Below, piece after piece: positions 50,667 through 54,282 of a stretch of 54,282 bases of DNA. The DNA comes from Lachnospiraceae bacterium UBA3762. GTDB lineage: Bacteria; Bacillota; Clostridia; Lachnospirales; Lachnospiraceae. The translations under genes and the position numbers were made by a program. The number at the start of each line of letters is the position of its first letter. The stretch's first letter is position 1. Location of the stretch: NCBI GenBank assembly GCA_002371615.1, contig DFGA01000029.1, positions 17,354-71,635 on the forward strand, written 5' to 3'. The notes beneath the pieces are model-generated. The model was not told where the DNA came from. It searched no databases and saw only the letters and a program-made list of their open reading frames with translations.

Positions 50667-53312
50667 TTAATATCTAAGATAACTCTTGTTCATATCAACG
50701 TTTCCGCTTATACCGTTAACGCTTCCCTTTGAAGTATACTGCCATATATCGTATCGTCCGCTGTATGTAGGACCGTTGGCATTATACTGTGCCAGCCAGA
50801 TCTTGCACGAAAGTGAAGATGTATTGATCTTCTCACTGAGCCATGTCTTGTTTGCATACAGACCCGGCGTATATCCCGCGGAAGCGATCGTCTGGCAGAA
50901 CGCCTTGATATTAGCGGTTCTTTGTGACGGTGACAATGTATTATATCCCGGTCTTGATGATGACTCTACATCCAGGAATACCGGATAATTAAGGCCGTAT
51001 CCGCCGCAAAGAGCAGCACACATACTGGCCTCTTCAACAGCTTCAGCCTCAGACAGAGCCGTTGAGAAGAAGTAAACCCCTACCTTCAGGCCCGCATTTT
51101 TAGCTCCTTTGATATGGCTCTTAAAGTACGGATCCTCGATAAGCGCTCCTGTTGATGCACCCCTGTATCCGCATCTTATTATTACAAAATCAATTCCCGA
51201 ATCTTTAACCGAACTCCAATTGATGCTCGGCTGGTATTTGGAAACGTCTATACCGAGAACCCCGGAACCGTTATCAAGAGCACCTTCCGAGTCAAAGGTG
51301 TACTCAACTCCTCCTATTACCTGCTTACCGGTAACTTTCTCGTGATCCTTTGTGTAATAATAGGTCTTACCGTCAATATTCTGCCATCCGGTGTATACAT
51401 ATCCTACGATCTTTTTGTAGAATTTACGACTCCTGTCTTCCTTATAGTCTGCATACTTTGCCAGTCTGTAGGAACCGTTGTCATACACGTACAGGGCATT
51501 CTTGGCCGAATCATACAACTGCGCTTCCGGCTTGTACTTATCATCCTCTTCCTGCACCGGAGTAGGCAGCGGTGTCGGCGTAAGTGTAGGTGTCGGTGTA
51601 GCCGTGAGTGTAGGCGTCGGTGTAGGTGTCGGTGTTGGCGTCGGCGTAGGTGTTTCCGTTGGTGTCGGCGTAGCCGTCGGTGTTGGTGTAGGCGTTTCCG
51701 TAGGTACGGGGGTAGGCGTCGGTGTTGCCGTTTCCGTAGGTACAGGGGTAGGCGTCGGTGTTGCCGTTTCCGTAGGTGTAGGAGTCGTCGTCTGGGTCGG
51801 TTCAGGTGTCTGGGTCGGTTCGGACGTTGGTGTCTGCGTAGCTTCCGGCGTAGGTGTCGGTGAAGGTTCATCCGCAACCATTCTGATCCCCGACCCTAAT
51901 CTTATGCTTGCGATCGTCCCTGATGTACGCATATGCGTAGACGCCGCAAAATCACGAAGAGCACTTATCAGTCTGTTTCCGAGACTTGCGATTATCTCTG
52001 TCTTGGTAATATCGACTATGGCTTCTTCGTAGGTTTCTCCGTTCTCCTCTTTTGAAGATTCCACAAACTCTACGGTATCCTTCGGAGCGGTTCCCGTTTC
52101 TATATCGGCCGCCTTGTTTCCGTTATCCTCGGCAGCGGCATTAACTTCGCTCTCTTTCTTGATCTCATCTTTGATGTTGGCAATTACTTTGTATTCGACT
52201 TTTGCCTTGACACTGACTTTTTGTCCTACGGTAGGAAATACATATCCCTCCAGTCCGTCGGACTCATTTATTGAAACCGAGTAATCTCCCGCATTGATTC
52301 CGGTAAGATGAATTATGCCGTCTTCATCATCATCCTCGTAACTGCTCTCATTATCTTTGCTGTCCGTTACGGTTATTCCCCACTTAACACCTTTGACAAG
52401 CGTATCTTCCTCATCTACGAGCTTAACCTTAAGATCCTTTTCAACACTCGTAAGTATGAGCGAGAGCATTTTGCCTTCCGAGTCGGTCATGGGGGTGGCT
52501 GCATCCTCCAGCTCCACTTCCTCGGTCATAAAATCTTCATCACTTTCCGTATAGGCAATTGCCGATGCATCATCTTCGTATATCGGCAATCCCGCCATGG
52601 CGTTCTCTTTGTTGATCTGCCCTCTGTAATCCGCATAGACCGTTGTCGTCATAACCGATGTGATCAGTATAACAACAGCCATAACTATCGAACCCCATTG
52701 GTACGGTGTCATGTTTCTTACTTTATCGCCGACAGACTCCTCCTGCACGGATTCTTCGATCTCTTTGTCAGTTATTTGGGCTTTCGGAACGTCGTCATAT
52801 CTCCAGTTCGCCGATTTCTTTCTGAAATCCGAAGGACCGTCCTTTTTCGTGGGCAGGATCCCCATTTTTCTGTATTTATCGAGTCCTTTTGCGTGTCTGA
52901 ACGAATCACCGGAAGGTTTGGGCGCGTTTCCGGTTTTTGATTTTTTCTTTGCCTGCGCAGAGGTCTTGTCGAATTGTTTGCTGTCGGTTTTTTTCTTGGA
53001 TTTGCGCTTTTTTTTCAGTTCCTCAGACCTGATTATGATCTTTTCGTCAACGGCTTTTCTAATTGCCTGCTCATCATCCTGTTTTTCGGATATCTTCTTT
53101 TTCTTTGCAGGTTTTTTCTCGTATGCGTAAAATGACTCGACGGCTTCCCTGACACCGTCCATATCAGATGTGTCGACTTTCAGATCTTCCGAAACGATCT
53201 GTGATAATGTTTCATTCACTATAGCACTTGATTCAAGTTTTTCGGAAAGTTCAACCCAATTAAGTTCCGAACACTCTTCGGCTCCCCTGCCGTCAAATTT
53301 GTTCTTTTTCAT
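50667..53312 (-). CDS. Membrane-anchored GH25 muramidase with cytoplasmic tail, SpaA-like domain and Pro-Thr stalk
   Basis: The 881-residue protein has a Lys-rich cytoplasmic region (1-200), one membrane span (about 205-226), an acidic stretch, a SpaA/prealbumin-like domain (about 282-378), a Pro-Thr stalk (about 482-587), a cell-wall-binding repeat (about 630-680: TGWQNIDGKTYYYTKDHEKVTG) and a GH25 lysozyme domain (about 685-881) with GIDVSKYQ (D689) and YPVFLDVE (D781, E783). It should cleave the MurNAc-GlcNAc bond of peptidoglycan while attached to the membrane. It sits between rfbA and rfbC, which suggests local wall opening for polysaccharide export or attachment. The long charged cytoplasmic tail is unusual for a lysozyme. 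Confidence 0.9.
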   Translation of the reverse strand: MKKNKFDGRGAEECSELNWVELSEKLESSAIVNETLSQIVSEDLKVDTSDMDGVREAVESFYAYEKKPAKKKKISEKQDDEQAIRKAVDEKIIIRSEELKKKRKSKKKTDSKQFDKTSAQAKKKSKTGNAPKPSGDSFRHAKGLDKYRKMGILPTKKDGPSDFRKKSANWRYDDVPKAQITDKEIEESVQEESVGDKVRNMTPYQWGSIVMAVVILITSVMTTTVYADYRGQINKENAMAGLPIYEDDASAIAYTESDEDFMTEEVELEDAATPMTDSEGKMLSLILTSVEKDLKVKLVDEEDTLVKGVKWGITVTDSKDNESSYEDDDEDGIIHLTGINAGDYSVSINESDGLEGYVFPTVGQKVSVKAKVEYKVIANIKDEIKKESEVNAAAEDNGNKAADIETGTAPKDTVEFVESSKEENGETYEEAIVDITKTEIIASLGNRLISALRDFAASTHMRTSGTIASIRLGSGIRMVADEPSPTPTPEATQTPTSEPTQTPEPTQTTTPTPTETATPTPTPVPTETATPTPTPVPTETPTPTPTATPTPTETPTPTPTPTPTPTPTLTATPTPTLTPTPLPTPVQEEDDKYKPEAQLYDSAKNALYVYDNGSYRLAKYADYKEDRSRKFYKKIVGYVYTGWQNIDGKTYYYTKDHEKVTGKQVIGGVEYTFDSEGALDNGSGVLGIDVSKYQPSINWSSVKDSGIDFVIIRCGYRGASTGALIEDPYFKSHIKGAKNAGLKVGVYFFSTALSEAEAVEEASMCAALCGGYGLNYPVFLDVESSSRPGYNTLSPSQRTANIKAFCQTIASAGYTPGLYANKTWLSEKINTSSLSCKIWLAQYNANGPTYSGRYDIWQYTSKGSVNGISGNVDMNKSYLRY
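51694..51765. repeat. Two 36-bp tandem repeats in the Pro-Thr stalk
   Basis: The units at 51694-51729 and 51730-51765 differ at one base and encode the 12-residue block TETATPTPTPVP in the GH25 gene. The whole stalk-coding region (about 51552-51869) is low-complexity and prone to copy-number change without frameshift. Confidence 0.85.
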
Positions 53313-53380
53313 CTTTTTCCCCTTATTATTATACTATGGCTTACCGCTCTTCGGCTCCCTCTTCCGATACGGTACGTTGA

Positions 53381-54250
53381 TCACAGCCCGTTTGCCACAT
53401 CCACCAGATATTTTCCGTAGTCTGTTTTGAGCAAAGGTTCTGCAAGCCTAAGCAGCTGATCTTTATCAATAAAGTTCCTTCTGTATGCTATCTCCTCTAT
53501 GCATGAAATATACATTCCCTGACGTTTTTGAAAAGCTCTTACGAAATCGGCGGCATCCAGCAGCATATCATGATTCCCCGTATCGAGCCATGCAAATCCC
53601 CGTCCGAGCTTCTCGACAAACAGATCTCCTCTTTCGAGGTATGTATTGTTGACCGAGGTTATCTCTATTTCTCCTCTTTTTGATGGTTTGACGGATTTTG
53701 CTATATCAACTACATCATTATCGTAAAAGTACAAACCCGGAACCGCATAATTCGACTTGGGATCCTGCGGCTTTTCTTCAATGGATACGGCCTTTCCTTC
53801 TTCGTTGATCTCAACCACGCCGTACTCTCTCGGGTCTCTTACGTAGTATCCGAATATCGTGGCACCCTTTTCTCTTGAAGATGCGACTTTTAATACCTTT
53901 GAAAAACTCTGTCCGTAGAAAATATTATCCCCTAATATCAAAGCCACACTGTCATTTCCGATAAACTTATCTCCAACGATAAATGCATCGGCCAGTCCTC
54001 TCGGGCTTTCCTGTATGGCGTATGACATATTAAGTCCAAGCTGGCCCCCGTCCGCAAACAGTTCTTTGAATGCCGGAAGATCTCTCGGGGTCGAGATAAT
54101 GAGAATATCTCTTATATCAGCCAGCATAAGTATCGAAAGCGGATAATATATCATCGGTTTGTCATATACGGGCATCATCTGCTTGGACATCGCCTTTGTA
54201 AGCGGATACAGCCTTGTTCCCGATCCACCCGCAAGAATTATACCCTTCAT
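53381..54250 (-). CDS. rfbA: Glucose-1-phosphate thymidylyltransferase
   Basis: The 289-residue protein matches RmlA: ILAGGSGTRLYPLTKAMSKQMMPVYDKPMIYYPLS at the N-terminus with the catalytic Arg and Lys, LGDNIFYG with the metal Asp, EEKPQDPKSNYAVPGLYFYD and FAWLDTGNHDMLLDA. It makes dTDP-glucose from dTTP and glucose-1-phosphate, the first step to dTDP-L-rhamnose. Its ATG overlaps the stop of the upstream rfbB frame (ATGA). Confidence 0.97.
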   Translation of the reverse strand: MKGIILAGGSGTRLYPLTKAMSKQMMPVYDKPMIYYPLSILMLADIRDILIISTPRDLPAFKELFADGGQLGLNMSYAIQESPRGLADAFIVGDKFIGNDSVALILGDNIFYGQSFSKVLKVASSREKGATIFGYYVRDPREYGVVEINEEGKAVSIEEKPQDPKSNYAVPGLYFYDNDVVDIAKSVKPSKRGEIEITSVNNTYLERGDLFVEKLGRGFAWLDTGNHDMLLDAADFVRAFQKRQGMYISCIEEIAYRRNFIDKDQLLRLAEPLLKTDYGKYLVDVANGL

Positions 54251-54282
54251 TTGTACATTTCCTCGTAATACTTCTGGTAATC
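54247..54282 (-). CDS. rfbB: 3' end of dTDP-glucose 4,6-dehydratase (partial)
   Basis: The last eleven codons on the minus strand read DYQKYYEEMYK and then TGA overlapping the rfbA start. This ending is typical of Firmicute RfbB proteins (YQKYYEEMY), and rfbB commonly sits next to rfbA. The rest lies beyond the right edge. Confidence 0.7.
   Translation of the reverse strand, partial: DYQKYYEEMYK

Noticed and set aside
51478..52032. Long Gly/Val-rich plus-strand frame
   Set aside because: It is the complement of the Pro-Thr repeat tract in the GH25 gene and has the low complexity expected of a shadow.
53328..53333. TATAAT-like hexamer ahead of the GH25 gene as an internal promoter
   Set aside because: No acceptable -35 lies at 16-18 bases and there is no TG extension; the gap is short and AT-rich.

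Overview
The window looks like a chromosomal segment of an anaerobic, mid-GC, Gram-positive Clostridia, most likely a Lachnospiraceae member. The basis is a trimeric HndACD-type [FeFe] hydrogenase, a CIRCE-controlled hsp20, a flagellin-like gene, ABC-exported rhamnose-type cell-wall polysaccharide genes, Pro/Thr-rich surface proteins and strong AGGAGG ribosome sites. Taxonomy is inferred from gene content. Nearly everything is on the minus strand; the only convincing plus-strand gene is a phosphoribosyltransferase-like gene at 7085-7726.

Region 1 (1-7.9 kb): the 5' end of a tRNA; a tight unit mraY-like > His-rich CobW GTPase > second CobW GTPase with a YcgQ-like C-terminal domain > ketopantoate-reductase-like gene; hsp20 behind a perfect CIRCE element; a pair of membrane proteins of unknown function; the divergent phosphoribosyltransferase; and tRNA-Trp.

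Region 2 (7.9-26.5 kb): a flagellin-like gene with short, altered D0 ends; a UBA-like/DUF4342 protein with an OmpR-type two-component system; aspS; trkA-trkH potassium uptake; a DUF5067-like membrane protein; a CAP-domain lipoprotein; an Fe-S aldo/keto reductase; a 967-residue surface protein with InlB-like repeats; and the electron-bifurcating-type hydrogenase operon hndA-hndC-hndD.

Region 3 (26.5-54.3 kb): about 28 kb of closely packed or overlapping minus-strand genes, probably one long operon entering from beyond the right edge. In transcription order: rfbB (last codons only), rfbA, a membrane-anchored GH25 muramidase, rfbC, Wzm/Wzt-type ABC exporter, a methyltransferase-kinase fusion, two large tandem-domain GT2 enzymes, phosphoglucomutase, a GT87-like GT-C protein, GtrA, a SASA-type esterase lipoprotein, a DPM1-like GT2, a flippase-like membrane protein, a kinase / HAD phosphatase / nucleotidyltransferase trio, two GT2 enzymes, a WbaP/EpsE-type initiating phosphoglycosyltransferase, a rhamnosyltransferase-like GT2 and finally a ClpX-like AAA+ unfoldase three bases behind the last transferase. 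The genes describe synthesis of dTDP-rhamnose, priming on undecaprenyl phosphate, cytoplasmic chain assembly, capping, ABC export and outer-face decoration of a cell-wall polysaccharide.

The most interesting candidate system is the Wzt protein with a carbohydrate-binding C-terminus next to a methyltransferase-kinase fusion that carries a complete set of kinase-fold motifs. This resembles the WbdD/Wzt chain-capping and length-control system of Gram-negative O antigens, here in a Gram-positive setting. rfbD is not visible, and the left and right gene neighbours lie outside the window.
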